Under the pieces are notes generated by a model. The model was not told the origin of the DNA. It was given only the letters and a program-made list of their open reading frames with translations, and made no database searches. 64,000 nucleotides of DNA from Callorhinus ursinus (Eukaryota > Chordata > Mammalia > Carnivora > Otariidae): NCBI RefSeq assembly GCF_003265705.1, contig NW_020313005.1, positions 14,651,951-14,715,950 of the forward strand. Reading direction: 5' to 3'. Position numbers and translations under genes: made by a program. Positions 1 through 11,046 of this stretch are shown piece by piece (positions within the stretch are counted from its first letter, which is position 1; the number at the start of each line of letters is the position of its first letter).

Positions 1-284
1 AAAGAAGGCATGAAGACCAGCTTGAGGGGGGTCAGACATGCTTGGACATGGGGTGGCTCTTTAGTCCTCTGAACTTGCTGAGCCATGCCCTCAAGGAAGG
101 AAGAAGGGAAACCTCGCTTTCCCCCATCACTGCTGGATTTAAGCAGGTCAGCCTCCATCCATGCAGCAGGCAGGGGCATCCTAAGCTTCTCTCAAGCCAT
201 CACACTTGGTGCTTCAAGTTGAAATCCCGGACTTTAGAACCAGTAGTGGCCTTGAGGTCATGTTTCCAGCACTCACTTACCTAT
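1..284. other. unique sequence, nothing recognised
   Basis: Mixed-composition non-repetitive sequence. A short open frame runs through it, but it has no recognisable protein similarity, splice context or codon signature, so I read it as chance. Confidence 0.5.
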
Positions 285-395
285 GAGTAAACAGGTTCAA
301 AAGGGTAATTAACTTGCCCAAGGTCACGCAGTGAGTTACTAGCAGCCCAGCAGAGCCAGGTACAGACCCCAGCTGTACCAAACTTTGACACACAA
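285..395 (-). mobile_element. MIR SINE fragment
   Basis: The core reads, in antisense, like the conserved MIR centre: AACTTGCCCAAGGTCACGCAG followed by a degenerate 'gagttactagcag..cagagccagg' stretch. MIRs are ancient mammalian tRNA-derived SINEs, long inactive. The ends are approximate because of divergence. Confidence 0.75.
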
Positions 396-762
396 ATGTA
401 TAGTATCTACCCTCCAGACACCCCCTGTCCTTACTTTCTTTTGCTTGTTAAACTTCTAATAATAGAAGCAAAATGATAAAAGTTTACAAAAATGCCATAT
501 ATGGCAGAGGTGTTTAGTATGATGGAGACCATGAATAATGCTCCCATCACCTTCTCCAAAGCAAATTTCAGGAAATAGGACTTTGGGCTGGTTTCTGCCA
601 GGCTTGAAAGCATCCAAAAGTCCCCTTTCTAGAAGCAAGAAGGGTTTACAAACATGGAAGAACTGCAGAATGAAGAAGGACTGCTTCCATTCTTGGGCAA
701 AATGTAGCCCATTGCAGGGGATGCTTCAAGTTCTGAGAAGGGAGAAAAGAGAACAGATTAAT
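396..762. other. unique sequence, nothing recognised
   Basis: No repeat family, convincing coding frame or RNA gene is visible. Short frames here are AT/purine-rich and low in information. Confidence 0.45.
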
Positions 763-772
763 TAGGGACAGA

Positions 773-961
773 AAAGGGATGCCTGGGTGGCTCAGTCCTT
801 TAAGCCCCTGCTTTTAGCTCAGGTCATGATCCCAGGGTCCTGGGATCGACACTGCATCAAAGAGGCTGCTTCTGCCTCCGCCTGCCACTCCCCCTGCTTG
901 TGCTCCCTTACTTTCTCTCTTTCTTTCTGACAAATAAATAAATAAAAATTAAAAAAAAAAA
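773..961 (+). mobile_element. CAN-SINE (tRNA-derived), sense
   Basis: Begins with the tRNA-like head 'gcctgggtggctcag' (Pol III A-box area) and ends in a CT-rich segment plus (AAATA)n and poly(A). It is flanked by the direct repeat TAGGGACAGA at 763-772 and 962-971, the target-site duplication expected from L1-mediated insertion. It carries an internal deletion of roughly 30 bp relative to the longer copies here. Confidence 0.95.
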
Positions 962-971
962 TAGGGACAGA

Positions 972-1560
972 GAAGCATTATATTTTCCAAAAGTGAGAGA
1001 AGGAGGGAAGGTCCATGATGAGTTTTGGGAATCCATTACAATTTATAAACTTAATTATGTGCCTTTATCTCCATGATTATTATTCAGCTTCATATCTGAT
1101 GGTGATTAATCTATACCTTATAATTACACCACTCTGACTTTCACTACAGTGTTCATACCTTTTGCTGACCACTTTCTCCCAGATGCAGAGGCAAGTTAGG
1201 CTGCTTGTATCTCAGTCTGTTTAGTGATAAGGCTCAGCTTTCCCAGCTCTGCTTTTCCCCCCACCAGCTTCTCATAAGCTAGGCTTTAGAAGTCTAAAGA
1301 AGTCTGTAAGACCAGAAGAGAAGGAAATCTCTCCCTGGAGGCCTCCTGACCTCTTTCCAGGGATGGAGCACTAATGAGGAAGTCAGAAGGAGTCCTGTAG
1401 TCCATCTTTACACTCTCTTGTTCTCTGGGGGCTAGAGAACCTGTGCAGTGGATAGTGGGGTATTGAAGAATGGGGAACAAAATACTTGGCAGGCGTGCTG
1501 TGGAAATAACCAGAAAATGCAGCGGCTAGGCTTTATCTTTTTGACAATGGCTTAGAAAAG
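972..1560. other. unique sequence, nothing recognised
   Basis: Non-repetitive intergenic or intronic-type sequence. I see no family similarity and no coding frame beyond chance length. Confidence 0.45.
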
Positions 1561-1570
1561 TGGATGCTAT

Positions 1571-1771
1571 TTTTTTTTAAGATTTTATTTATTTATTTGA
1601 CAGAGAGAGAGAGAAAGACAGCAAGAGAGGGAACACAAGTAGGGGGAGTGGGAGAGGGAGAAGCAGGCTCCCCACTGAGCAGGGAGCCCGATGCGGGGCT
1701 TGATCCCAGGACCCTGAGATCATGACCTGAGCCGAAGGCAGATGCTTAACGACCGAGCCACCCAGGTACCC
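1571..1771 (-). mobile_element. CAN-SINE, antisense
   Basis: Runs from poly(T) and AAGATTTTATTTATTTATTT through the GA-rich body to the reverse complement of the tRNA-like head (gagccacccaggtaccc). The direct repeat GATGCTAT lies at 1563-1570 and 1774-1781, giving a short TSD. Confidence 0.95.
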
Positions 1772-2564
1772 TTGATGCTATGGTTTTTTAATCCAAAATT
1801 GGAACCTATGGTCTGATAAATTCTGACATACTAAAGACACAGGCATTTCTAGAAAATCTAGGACTTGCAGATGCTATTTTAAGACAAACTCCTAAAGATC
1901 AAAGTGGGGGAACTATAGAGAAATTAAAGACTGATAAGATTGGCTCATCTATAATCTTAGTCAGATATTGGAAATAGTTCTCCAATTGTGTGGCTTGCCT
2001 TTTCATTTTCTTAACATTCTCTTTTGAAGACAGAAGTTTATAATTTTGGTGAAATCCAAAGTATCACTTATTTTTCTTTTATTATTAATGCATTGTTGTT
2101 GTTGTTCTTGGATAAAAAATATTTGCCTATCCAAAGGCCCCAGAGATATTTTGCTAGGTCTTATTCTACAAGTCTTGTGGAATTCTTCTTCATATTTAGA
2201 TATGTGACCCATCTCAAATTATTTGCCTGTGTTGGTATGAGATTAGGGGAGACATTCACTTTTTTCTATGTGGATCTTCATTTGATCCACTACCATTTCT
2301 TGAAAGACTCTTTGTTCCGCATTAAATTACCTTGGCACCCCCATGTAGGTCTGTTTCTGGGTGCACTATTCTATTCCAAGGACCTATTTTTCTAGTCTAA
2401 TTCCATGTATTAATTATTGTATTCTCTTAAAATCAAGTAAAATTGTAAAATCAAGTAGTGTAATTCAGCCAACTCGATTTTTCCTTCTTGCTTTGGCTCT
2501 CCTAGATCTAAATATGTTATATTTGCATTCCTCTATAAATTTAAGAATAAGCTTCTCCATTTCT

Positions 2565-2765
2565 TTTTTTTTTTTAAAGATTTTACTTATTTATTTGTCA
2601 GAGAGACAGAGACAGAGAGAGCACAAGCAGGGGGGAGTGGCAGGCAGAGGGAGAAGCAAGCTCCCTGTTGAGCAAGGAACCCAATGCTGGACTCAATCCC
2701 AGCACACTGGGATCATGACCTGAGTCGAAGGCAGATGCTTAACCAACTGAGCCACCCAGGCTCCC
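2565..2765 (-). mobile_element. CAN-SINE, antisense, inside old L1
   Basis: Has a poly(T) start, a GA-rich body and the complement of the tRNA-like head at its right end. The TSD is 18 bp with one mismatch: ATAAGCTTCTCCATTTCT at 2547-2564 and ATAAGCTTCTCTATTTCT at 2766-2783. Insertion was into the 1985-3490 L1. Confidence 0.96.
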
Positions 2766-3200
2766 ATAAGCTTCTCTATTTCTATAACAAAAAAATGCTG
2801 TTGCTATTTTGATTGAGATGACATCCAAATTCTGGTTGATTTGGGAGATTTAACATTTTAACAATATTGATTCTTCCAACTCATGGACATGCCATTATCT
2901 CTCCATCTTACCTGTCTTTAATTTCTCTCAGCAAAATTTTGCAGATTTTAGTGTAAAGATCTTTCATATTTGATTGAAATTTATTTCTAATTATTTGATG
3001 TATTTATGTTACTATAAACAACATTTAAAATACCATTTTCAGTTTTTATAGTGTTTAGGGATACAATAGATTTTGTGTTCTGAAACTTCGCTAAACTCAC
3101 TTATTGGCTTGCACAGTTTTTATGGATATCTAAGGATTCTGCATTAACAAATGTGATGTCTATGTATAAAGACTATTTTACTCTTCATTTTCAATCTTTA

Positions 3201-3231
3201 TTTTTTAAAAGATTTTATTTATTTATTTGAG

Positions 3232-3279
<48 letters not shown>

Positions 3280-3435
3280 CCTATGAGCAGGGGTGGGGGG
3301 GACAGAGAGAGAGAGGGAGCAGACTCCTTGCTGAGCAGGGGACCCTAAGCCAGGCTAGATCCCAGGACCCTGGATCATGACCTGAGCTCCTGAGCTAAGG
3401 GCAGATGCTTAATTGGCTGAGCCACCCAGGTGCCC
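3201..3435 (-). mobile_element. CAN-SINE, antisense, with internal (TG)n
   Basis: A full SINE body flanked by an 18-bp TSD with one mismatch (cttcattttcaatcttta at 3183-3200; cttcattttctatcttta at 3436-3453). The usual GA-rich block next to the tail has expanded into (TG)n followed by (GA)n, which makes this copy longer than its neighbours. Confidence 0.95.
3235..3279. repeat. (TG)n(GA)n microsatellite
   Basis: About 14 TG units followed by about 8 GA units, embedded in the SINE at 3201-3435. Confidence 0.95.
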
Positions 3436-3490
3436 CTTCATTTTCTATCTTTAAATGTTTATTCTTTTTCTTGTTTATTGTATTCCATAA

Positions 3491-4110
3491 ACCTGGCAGA
3501 AGGAGAAAAAGAGCATAGAGGCTCATTCATGTGGGATTTATATGACTCAAGCCAGACCATGGTGCACATCACTCACACTCACATTTGAGCTGTCCTGTGA
3601 GCACACCTGGACTGTGCAGGAGGCTGGGGCATGTCACCCAGGCCTGTGTCCAGAATGAAGAAACCATTGACTTGGTGAGTTGAGTAGCCAGCCAGTCTAT
3701 GCTATAAGGAGACCAAGACTATTTTAAAAAATAGTAAATTTACAAAATAATTTGAGTTTAATGATGAGTTCTGTGAAGAAAATTAACAGTGTCTTGTGTG
3801 CCTATTTGTGTATTTTTTGTGTGCTTGTATAGTTTTGTGTCCATAATCATGTCTTTGGGTTTTCCACATGACTGTAGGTTAAAATTTTTCTTACTCCTGT
3901 TCAGGGATCCTTCCAAGTTCTATGCCTGCAAGTGCTCCGTAAAACCCTGGAAGTAATGCTGTGCCCATGGAGGTACATTCACCTTCAGGGACCAGAAATG
4001 AGAGGTTTCTTTGAGAACTGATCTCTTTACTGAGAACGGTGACATTCAATCAGGAATTCAGTCTTTACTACTTTCCCAAACACATTTCAGGGTGGAGAGT
4101 GCCTAATTTC
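3491..4110. other. unique sequence, nothing recognised
   Basis: Non-repetitive stretch between an old L1 and a SINE. A GC-richer patch lies near 3590-3660. I recognise no exon or repeat. Confidence 0.4.
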
Positions 4111-4125
4111 TTCTTCCAATTCATT

Positions 4126-4340
4126 TTTTTTTTATAATTTTTTTAAAGATTTTATTTATTTATTTAATTGATGGAGAGAGAGAGACAGGGAGAGAGGGAA
4201 CACAAGCAGGGGGAGTGGGAGAGGGAGAAGCAGGCTTCCTTCTGAGCGGGGAGCCCGATGCAGGGCTCGATCCCAGGACCCTGGGATCATGACCTGAGCC
4301 GAAGGCAGTAGCTTAACCAACTGAGCCACCCAAGTGCCCC
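4126..4340 (-). mobile_element. CAN-SINE, antisense
   Basis: Close to the consensus form, with a long GA-rich body. It is flanked by an imperfect TSD, ttcttccaattcatt at 4111-4125 and ttctcaattcatt at 4341-4353. Confidence 0.94.
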
Positions 4341-4454
4341 TTCTCAATTCATTCTTATTCTTAGAATATCCCCATTACAGTCCATAGATCCACCATCCTA
4401 AAGTGTAGGAGCTGGCCCAAACAGCAAGTTCTAGGGAACACAAACATTCAGTCC

Positions 4455-5045
4455 ACAGTGATGTGGGAAACAAAGGCAGAAGAGAAATTATTAAATTTCC
4501 TTACTACTTACAGCCCATTGACAAGTCCTTAAAACAGGAAGAGTGGCATTCCTCTAGGAACTCAGCTGCCTGGATGTTAACGCTTTGCTAAGGGCAAAAG
4601 GCAATTTTAGCCCCACCCCCCAGGATTCTGTAAGACTACTTTAACATATGAAAATCCTCTTGGAAACTTCCTTTATCTCTAAACCCCCCAAGATACGTGT
4701 TGGCAATCATCCCCCAAGCATATGGCCAACTGATATACATCTGAAGGGTCTCAACACTAAGGCTTTATTAAAGGATAATAAATGATCTTTTCCCAACAAT
4801 AGCTAGCCCCCTCAGGGTCCTGGAAACCTTGCTTCCAAAATTCCTTAGAGACGTATGCTACCCCTAACCCCCTCCCAACTTGAAAGTCTATAATGGGCCA
4901 CCCCTCATGACCCCGGTGCAGCTCCTTCTGCCCACGGGTTCTGTCACTGTGCTTTAATAAAATCACCTTTTTGTGCCAAAAACATCTCAATAATTTTTTC
5001 TTGGCCCTCTGCTTCAAACCCTAACGTTCTTTCCTACATCACATA
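4455..5045 (+). mobile_element. probable ERV1-type solo LTR (ends approximate)
   Basis: The 3' part has the organisation of a gammaretrovirus-like (class I ERV) LTR. A C-rich stretch leads to 'ctgtcactgtgctttaataaaatcacc' with AATAAA at 4956-4961. It is followed by a U5-like segment ('gtgccaaaaacatctcaataattttttcttggcc') and ends in 'tttcctacatca'. No gag, pol or env sequence adjoins it, which fits a solo LTR left by recombination. I could not find a clean 4-5 bp target duplication, so the ends and the exact family are uncertain. Confidence 0.6.
4956..4961 (+). promoter_or_regulatory. AATAAA polyadenylation signal in LTR
   Basis: A canonical hexamer placed as in class I LTRs, upstream of a T-rich/GT-containing U5-like stretch. 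Whether it functions here cannot be judged from sequence. Confidence 0.5.
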
Positions 5046-5144
5046 GCACAAGGTTTGAAGGCTTGAACATTCTTTCTTTTCTTTTTTCTCTTTTCAGTTT
5101 ATTGTTAAGTTTTAAAAATAAATTGCTATTTTTCCCCAAGTGTC

Positions 5145-5255
5145 TTCTTTCTTGTATATATTTAATGTATACAATTTGATGATTTGATATATGTACATAT
5201 TGTAAAATCATCACTATAATCAAGCCAGTTAACATATCTATTATGGATATTTATG
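5145..5255 (-). mobile_element. old L1 3' UTR fragment, antisense
   Basis: The stretch 'atttgatgatttgatatatgtacatattgtaaaatcatcactataatcaagccagttaacatatctatta' matches the familiar antisense 3' UTR of old mammalian L1 elements. Only about 100 bp is left. Confidence 0.65.
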
Positions 5256-5261
5256 TCACCA

Positions 5262-5560
5262 TTTAATTCAGATCCTAAAACCCTAATCCCCAGTGATGGT
5301 ATTTAGAGGTGGGACCTTTAGAAGGTATTTAGATTGGGGTGGGGTCTTCATGATAGGATTGGTGTCTTCAAGAGAAGAGGCAGAAGAGAGCTTGCTTCCT
5401 CTCTCTCTGCCTCTCTGTGGGGGACACAGCAAGAAGGAATCCATCTACAAACCAGGAAGTGTCTGCACCAGAAACTGAATCAACTAGCACCTGGATCTTG
5501 AATTTCCCAGCCTCCAGAACCTTGAGAAATAAATGTGTGTAATTTACATAAAATAAGCAA
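5262..5560 (+). mobile_element. MaLR-type (ERVL-MaLR, MLT1/MST-like) LTR remnant
   Basis: Landmarks in order are 'aaccctaatccccagtgatggta', 'ggtgggacctt', 'gattggtgtcttcaagagaagagg', 'ggacacagcaagaaggaatccatctacaaaccaggaag' and 'cagcctccagaaccttgagaaataaatg'. This order is typical of MaLR LTRs. The copy is diverged and lacks its 3' end. Exact subfamily not assigned. Confidence 0.75.
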
Positions 5561-5739
5561 ATTCTAAAAGGAAGAAGTGATAATGAGGTTAGCTGTTTCC
5601 CTTTCAGGGACCCCTCCACACCTTCCAGACATCCTCTTTGATCCCTTCCCACTTGCCAACACAACACTATATTCCAAAACAAATCACTACTAAAACTAAG
5701 AGTAGTAAATAATCCTGACAGGCTAGTGGTGACAATCTT

Positions 5740-6179
5740 TTTTTTTTTTTTATTTTTTATTGTTATGTTAATCACCATATATTATATCATTAGTTTTTGG
5801 TGCAGTGTTCCATGATTCATTGTTTGTGCATAACACCCAGTGCTCCATGCAGAACGTGCCCTCTTTAATACCCATCACCAGGATAACCCATCCCCCTCCC
5901 CCCCTCCCCTCTAGAACCCTCAGTTTGTTTTTCAGAGTCCATCATCTCTCATGGTTCGTCTCCCCCTCTGACATACTCCCCTTTTCTTCCTCTCCTGTTA
6001 TCTTCTTTTTCTTTTTTCTTAAAATATGTTGCGTTATTTGTTTCAGAAGTACAGATCTGTGATTCAACAGTCTTGCACAATTCACAGCGCTCACCGTAGC
6101 ACATACCCTCCCCAATGTCTATCACCCAGCCACCCCATCCCTCCCACCCCCAACCACTCCAGTAACACTCAGTTTGTTT
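5740..6179 (-). mobile_element. 5'-truncated young L1, 3' UTR only, antisense
   Basis: Starts with poly(T), then the complement of the same 3' UTR that ends the full-length L1 at 42211-50770 (shared 'catgattcattgtttgtgcataacacccagtg' and 'cacaattcacagcgctcacc'). A perfect 16-bp TSD, TAGTGGTGACAATCTT, lies at 5724-5739 and 6180-6195. Truncation is about 440 bp from the 3' end, just after the ORF2 stop. Confidence 0.96.
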
Positions 6180-6195
6180 TAGTGGTGACAATCTT

Positions 6196-6920
6196 GTCCC
6201 AAAGAAATTCAGTCTCTTTTAATATTCACAGAGTTGGAAGAAATTTCTGTCAGAATGCAAACAAAAAGAAGAAGAAGAAAAAAAAAAAACATGTTTCTCA
6301 TATTAACTCATACAATACTGCATTTAGACCCTTAATAATGATAAATCAGTTAATAGGTAAATAGAAAACCCAACACGTTCCCTAATAACAAGATTGCTGT
6401 ACACATTCTCCAAAGATATTAGAATTTAAGTGTTTAAATTTTTCATTTTTTTTACATTCAAGTTCATTAATTATTAATAATTAGCTTGAAATGTGGCACA
6501 CAGTAGCAGTGCCTGCCACAGAATGCAAGACAAAAGCCTCCTTCTCCCTGGAGACATGGTTCCTCTGAGCAGACCAAGAGGATTCTGAGTGCAGTGACGC
6601 TGAACGCTGAAATTGAATTAGCACCTTTGTACAGAGGCTCATAGGATAGCAAATGCTGCCAGGGTCTCCCCAGCCACTTCTCTAGCCTGCAGAGACTCCC
6701 CTGAGCACTTTGGTGGGGCATGATTCTATAAAACATCCACACTGCCAGGAGATACTATGGAGCCAGCAGTTTCTGCCCTACATACTAAGTGCAGCCTTCA
6801 GGTGAGTCCCTTTCATCCTGTGCATCTCTGCTTACTTTTCAGTCTCTGGGGAGGAACGATGTGCACACCTCATTTCAGCGTCAATAATGGAACCTGTTGT
6901 CAGGAAAAACTTCCCTCCAG
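6196..6920. other. unique sequence, nothing recognised
   Basis: Contains a short A/G-rich run near 6266-6290 but no recognisable repeat family or gene. Confidence 0.4.
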
Positions 6921-7065
6921 CATATGACTTGGTGTCAAAGGCTGGATTCTAGACCCAGCTATCACTTGGTCAGGTGTGTGATATGGGGTCAGTTTCTTAA
7001 TCTAAGATTCAGATTACAGTCTCTAAAATAGAAGCCTAATGAGTTTTCTACCTCCTCGTCTCAAG
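6921..7065 (+). mobile_element. MIR SINE fragment
   Basis: Degenerate MIR sense body: 'ggctggattctagacccagctatcactt', 'gtgtgatatggggtcagtttcttaatct', 'tctctaaaatagaagc'. These align with the MIR text for trouble-free 'cttgggcaagtt..tctgtaaaatgggg'. Confidence 0.6.
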
Positions 7066-7339
7066 TGAGAAAATGGAAGTGAAAATACTGTCAGTACGAA
7101 GTTTGAGAATGTCAGGTGGTATAATCACAAATAGGCAAGACCCCTTACATCTCACTACATGAAGCAAGGCCTGGATGCTGTCAGCCAGGCTGCATCACTT
7201 TCTTCTTCTGAACAGAGACAGTGAACAAACCAATAAAAAAGTCATATTGCTGTTGATTTAGAGAGGGTCATCCTTATGTGCTGCTTCATCATACATTTCA
7301 AAAAGTCCCAAAGAAAGTATCATTTATGTTATACTCCAA

Positions 7340-7580
7340 ACATATTCAACTGTTTCCTTGCTCACTCTTTCATTTATGATTTAGTCATCAAAATGTAAGA
7401 AGCACTGACAATAAGCCAAGTACTGTCAAATACTATGCTAGGCGCTGTGGAAGAAGAAAGGATGGGGGTGGGGTGCAAAATATAGTGATAAAGACATGAA
7501 TCAAGATGTTCATAATATTGTAAACTATATGTAAACTAATGAAATAGATTGTGATAAGCTCTACCTAATGGAGCAACTTA
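7340..7580 (+). mobile_element. ancient interspersed repeat, family unassigned
   Basis: Phrases such as 'agtactgtcaaatactatgctaggcgctgtggaag' and 'gattgtgataagctctacctaatggag' resemble a recurrent L2/MIR-age mammalian repeat whose family I cannot name with confidence. Similar wording recurs near 14615-14880 and 62150-62360. Confidence 0.4.
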
Positions 7581-8109
7581 CTGTAACTGAGGGATGGAGG
7601 AGGTTCACAGGGGAAGTGAGTAAACTTTGTAGACTGAGGAGTAGGAGTTTGCCAAGGGAAGAAAAGGGTGGGAGTGGGGAGACAGGACAGAGAGACAAAG
7701 CCACAGAGGTGACTGAAAACATACCATGTTGAGGACATTGAGTCCCTCAATGCGAGGGCTGGGGTAAACAATGCTGGTAGCTTTCCACAAACCACTACCT
7801 CCCCCCAAAACCTCATCCTTCTTTATGGGTAAACCTATCTCTTATTAGAGAGGCAGAAAATACCAGAAATTCCATTTCAAGCCTCCCTTACAAATAGGTC
7901 GCTGGGACAACACCCCGTGCTGGCCAGTATGACCCGAGAAAAAAAGCTTAATGGGGAATTCTGGGGTGTGTACTCTTCCATGAAAAATTGCCAGAGCAGA
8001 AGTGACTCTTCTTCATTCCAGGATGTGGGCATGGAAGTACGAATATTAATGGAGACATCTGCAGCCTCTGAGGATGGCAGTACAGAAAGTTGGACTGTGG
8101 GCTCTCCCG
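7581..8109. other. unique sequence, nothing recognised
   Basis: Non-repetitive, somewhat purine-rich. The open frames on either strand have no recognisable family. Confidence 0.4.
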
Positions 8110-8123
8110 GACATTGTCATTTA

Positions 8124-8136
8124 TTTTTTTTTTATT

Positions 8137-8168
<32 letters not shown>

Positions 8169-8201
8169 TTTTTATTTATTTATTTATTTATTTTTTTTAC
8201 A
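8124..8201 (-). mobile_element. tail-only retrotransposed insertion, (TTTA)n
   Basis: A 78-bp block of T-runs and TTTA units between perfect 14-bp direct repeats GACATTGTCATTTA at 8110-8123 and 8202-8215. The direct repeats show target-primed insertion, yet nothing but tail sequence (as in SINE/L1 3' tails) was inserted. Confidence 0.85.
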
Positions 8202-9003
8202 GACATTGTCATTTAGTTGCTGAACCACCCCAGAATTACTCTGCATCCAGGGTTAATTTTAGTCTAAGTGAGAAGCATAGGGTTTTTTGTTGTTGTTGGT
8301 TTTGTTTATTTGTTGATGTTCAGTTGTTCCAGTACCATTTGTTGAAATGTTCTTTCCTCCATTGAAGTGCTTTTGCACTTTTGTCAAAAATCAGTTGGGC
8401 TAATATGTGGGCCTAATTCTAGATTTTCTGTTCTTTTCATTTACTTATGTCCCTATTCCTCTGCCAATACTATTAGTCTTGATTGCTGTAGCTTGAAATT
8501 GCATATACTGACTCCTCTTACTTTCATTTCAAATTTTTTTAGCTATTACAGTGTCTGTGCCTTTCCATATAAATTTTAGAATAATCTCATCTATGTCTAA
8601 AAAAACCTTGATAGGATTTTGGTAATAACTGTATTAAACCTGTTTGTCAATTTAGAGAAAAATCAACATCTTTACTATGTTGTCTTCCAATCCATAAATG
8701 CTATCATTTCCCCATTTGTTTAGATCCCCTTTAATTTTGTATATCACTGGTTAGCAGTTTTCAACATACAAGTCCTATACATGTTTTCTTAAATTTAGAC
8801 CTAAGTGTATCATTTTAGAAATTGTAAATGATGTTATATTCACTTTCAGAGTCCAAAAATTCATTGACAGTATATAGAAATACAATTGATCTTTGCATGC
8901 TTATTTTCTATCCTGCAGCTTTACTGAATTTAACTCTAGGAGATCTTATAAATTCCTTGGGATTTTCCACATAATCATGTCATCGAAAAATAAGGACAAT
9001 TTT

Positions 9004-9209
9004 GGGGGTTCTTGGGTGGCTCAGTCAGTTAAGCATCTGACTCTTGGTTTCAGCTCAGGTCATGATCCCAGAGTTGTGGGATTGAGCCCCACGTTGGGCT
9101 CCCTGCTCAGTGGGGAGTCTGCTTGTGATTCTTTCCCTCTCCCTCTGCCCTTACCCCACTCGTGCTCTCTCTCTCAAAATAAATAAATAAATCTTTATAA
9201 AAAATAAAT
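9004..9209 (+). mobile_element. CAN-SINE, sense, inside old L1
   Basis: The tRNA-like head begins 'ttcttgggtggctcagtcagttaag' and the copy ends in AAATAAATAAATAAATCTTT and A-rich sequence. A perfect 18-bp TSD, AAAAATAAGGACAATTTT, lies at 8986-9003 and 9210-9227. Confidence 0.97.
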
Positions 9210-10844
9210 AAAAATAAGGACAATTTTTTCTTTCTTATTTGTTTTTTTTTATTTACTTGCCTTAGTTGTGATAAAATAGAAGAGTAAGCACTATGTTGAA
9301 TAAAAGGGTAAAAGTGAACATCTTTGCCTTGTTCCTGATTTTAGTGGGAAAATGTTGTCTTTTACTGTTAGGAATAATGTTAGCTCTTTATCAAGTTGCC
9401 ATAAATTTCTATTTTTCTGAGAGTCTTTTCCAACATAAATATTACACTTTCAGTGCTTATTTTGCATCATTAATATGATCATGTACTTTTTAATCTTTAG
9501 CATGTTAATAACATGAGTTATAATGATTAATTCTTAAATATTCTAAATATTCAATATTCTTAAATATTGGACCAATTTTGCATCCTAGAATAGAGCTCAT
9601 TTGGTCATGGTATATAATTATTTTTATATATTACTAAATTACATGTGTAATATTTTGCTAAGGATCCTTGTGCTTATATTCATGAGAGATATTGGTATGT
9701 GATTTTATTTTTTTGTATTGTGTTGTCTCCTTTTGGTAATGGGATAATAGTGGAAGTGTTCCTTTCTTTTCTATTTTCTGGAAGAGATTTATAGAGTAAA
9801 CATTAATTCTTCTTTAAACATTTGGTAGAATTCTATTGCATGGACCTGGAGATTCTTTCTGGGGCAGAATGGGGAGATTTTAAAATCACTATCTCAATTT
9901 TCTTAAAAGGGATATTCAATTACGTATGCCACATTGAGTAAGTTGTGGAAGTTTGTGCTTTTGAAGGAATTGGTCCAATTCATCTAATCTGTCAAATTTA
10001 CATGTGTAGGGTTGTTCATAGCATTCCTTTATCATAGCACTCCTTTATTATCATTTTGATATCAGCAGGGTCTGTAGTAATAGTATAGAAATAGTGATTA
10101 CCAATATTGTTAACTGTATCTTTTTTCTATATTTCTGTCAGTTTAGCTGGAGGTTTGTCAATTATATTAATATATTAAAAGAATCAGCTACTCTTTTCAT
10201 CATTTTCTCTATTTGCTTTTATATTTTCAACTTTTAAAACCTGTTCTTTATTGCTTATTTTCTTCTGCTTCCTTAGAGTTTATTTTGTTCTTTTTCCAAG
10301 TTCTTGAGGTGTGAGCTTGGATATTGGTCAAAAACTTTCCATCTTTTCTAGTGCATGCATTTAGTGCTATAAATTTCCCTTTCAGAACTGCTTTAGTTTC
10401 ATCCCACAAATTTTAAGATGTTCTGTTTTTATTTTCATTAAGTTGAATATATATTTTATTTTCCTTAAGACTTCCTCTTTTAACATATATTATTTGAAGT
10501 GTGTTTGGCTTCTAAGTATTTGGAGATTTTTTTTGTTATTGATTTCTAATTTGATTCCACTGTGGTAAGAAAAATAGTTTGTATGATTTTAACCATTTTG
10601 AGTTTGTTGAGGTTTCTTTTAGGGCCCAAGATAGGGTCTATTTTGGTACATGTTTTTTGAGAACTTAAAAAGAATGTGTTGGAGAAATCATGTATAGATG
10701 GTGGTGACATCTTGTTAATTGATGCGTTTTTTTAGTTCTTCTATATTTTTGTTCGTTTTCTGTTCAGTTTTATCAATTACTAAAAGAGGAATATTGAAGC
10801 CTCCAACTATAATAGTAGAGTTGTTTTAAAACTCTTTCAGTTCT

Positions 10845-11046
10845 GGGGTGCCTGGGTGGCTCAGTCAGTTAAGTGTCTGCCTTCAGCTCAGGTCAGGATC
10901 CCAGGGTACTGAGATCAAGTCCCATACTGGGCGCCTTGCTCAGGGGTGAAGTCTGCTTCTCCCTCTTCCCCCTGTGCATGTTCACTATCTCTCTCTCACT
11001 TTCTCTCAAATAAATAAATAAAATCTTTAAAAAAATAAAAAATAAT
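10845..11046 (+). mobile_element. CAN-SINE, sense, inside old L1
   Basis: Head 'ggggtgcctgggtggctcag', tail (AAATA)nAAATCTTT. The 16-bp TSD has two mismatches (aaactctttcagttct at 10829-10844; aaattctttcatttct at 11047-11062). Confidence 0.95.

Larger units (their letters stand above)
1985..3490 (-). mobile_element. ancient L1 3' portion, antisense
   Basis: The + strand reads as the complement of the C-terminal part of L1 ORF2 and the 3' region. Typical phrases include 'gaagacagaagtttataattttg', 'tggttgatttgggagatttaacattttaacaatattgattcttcc' and 'tctctcagcaaaattttgcag'. It is highly diverged with no intact frame, so an old L1M-type element. Two CAN-SINEs (2565-2765 and 3201-3435) inserted into it later. 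The boundary near 3490 is approximate. Confidence 0.8.
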
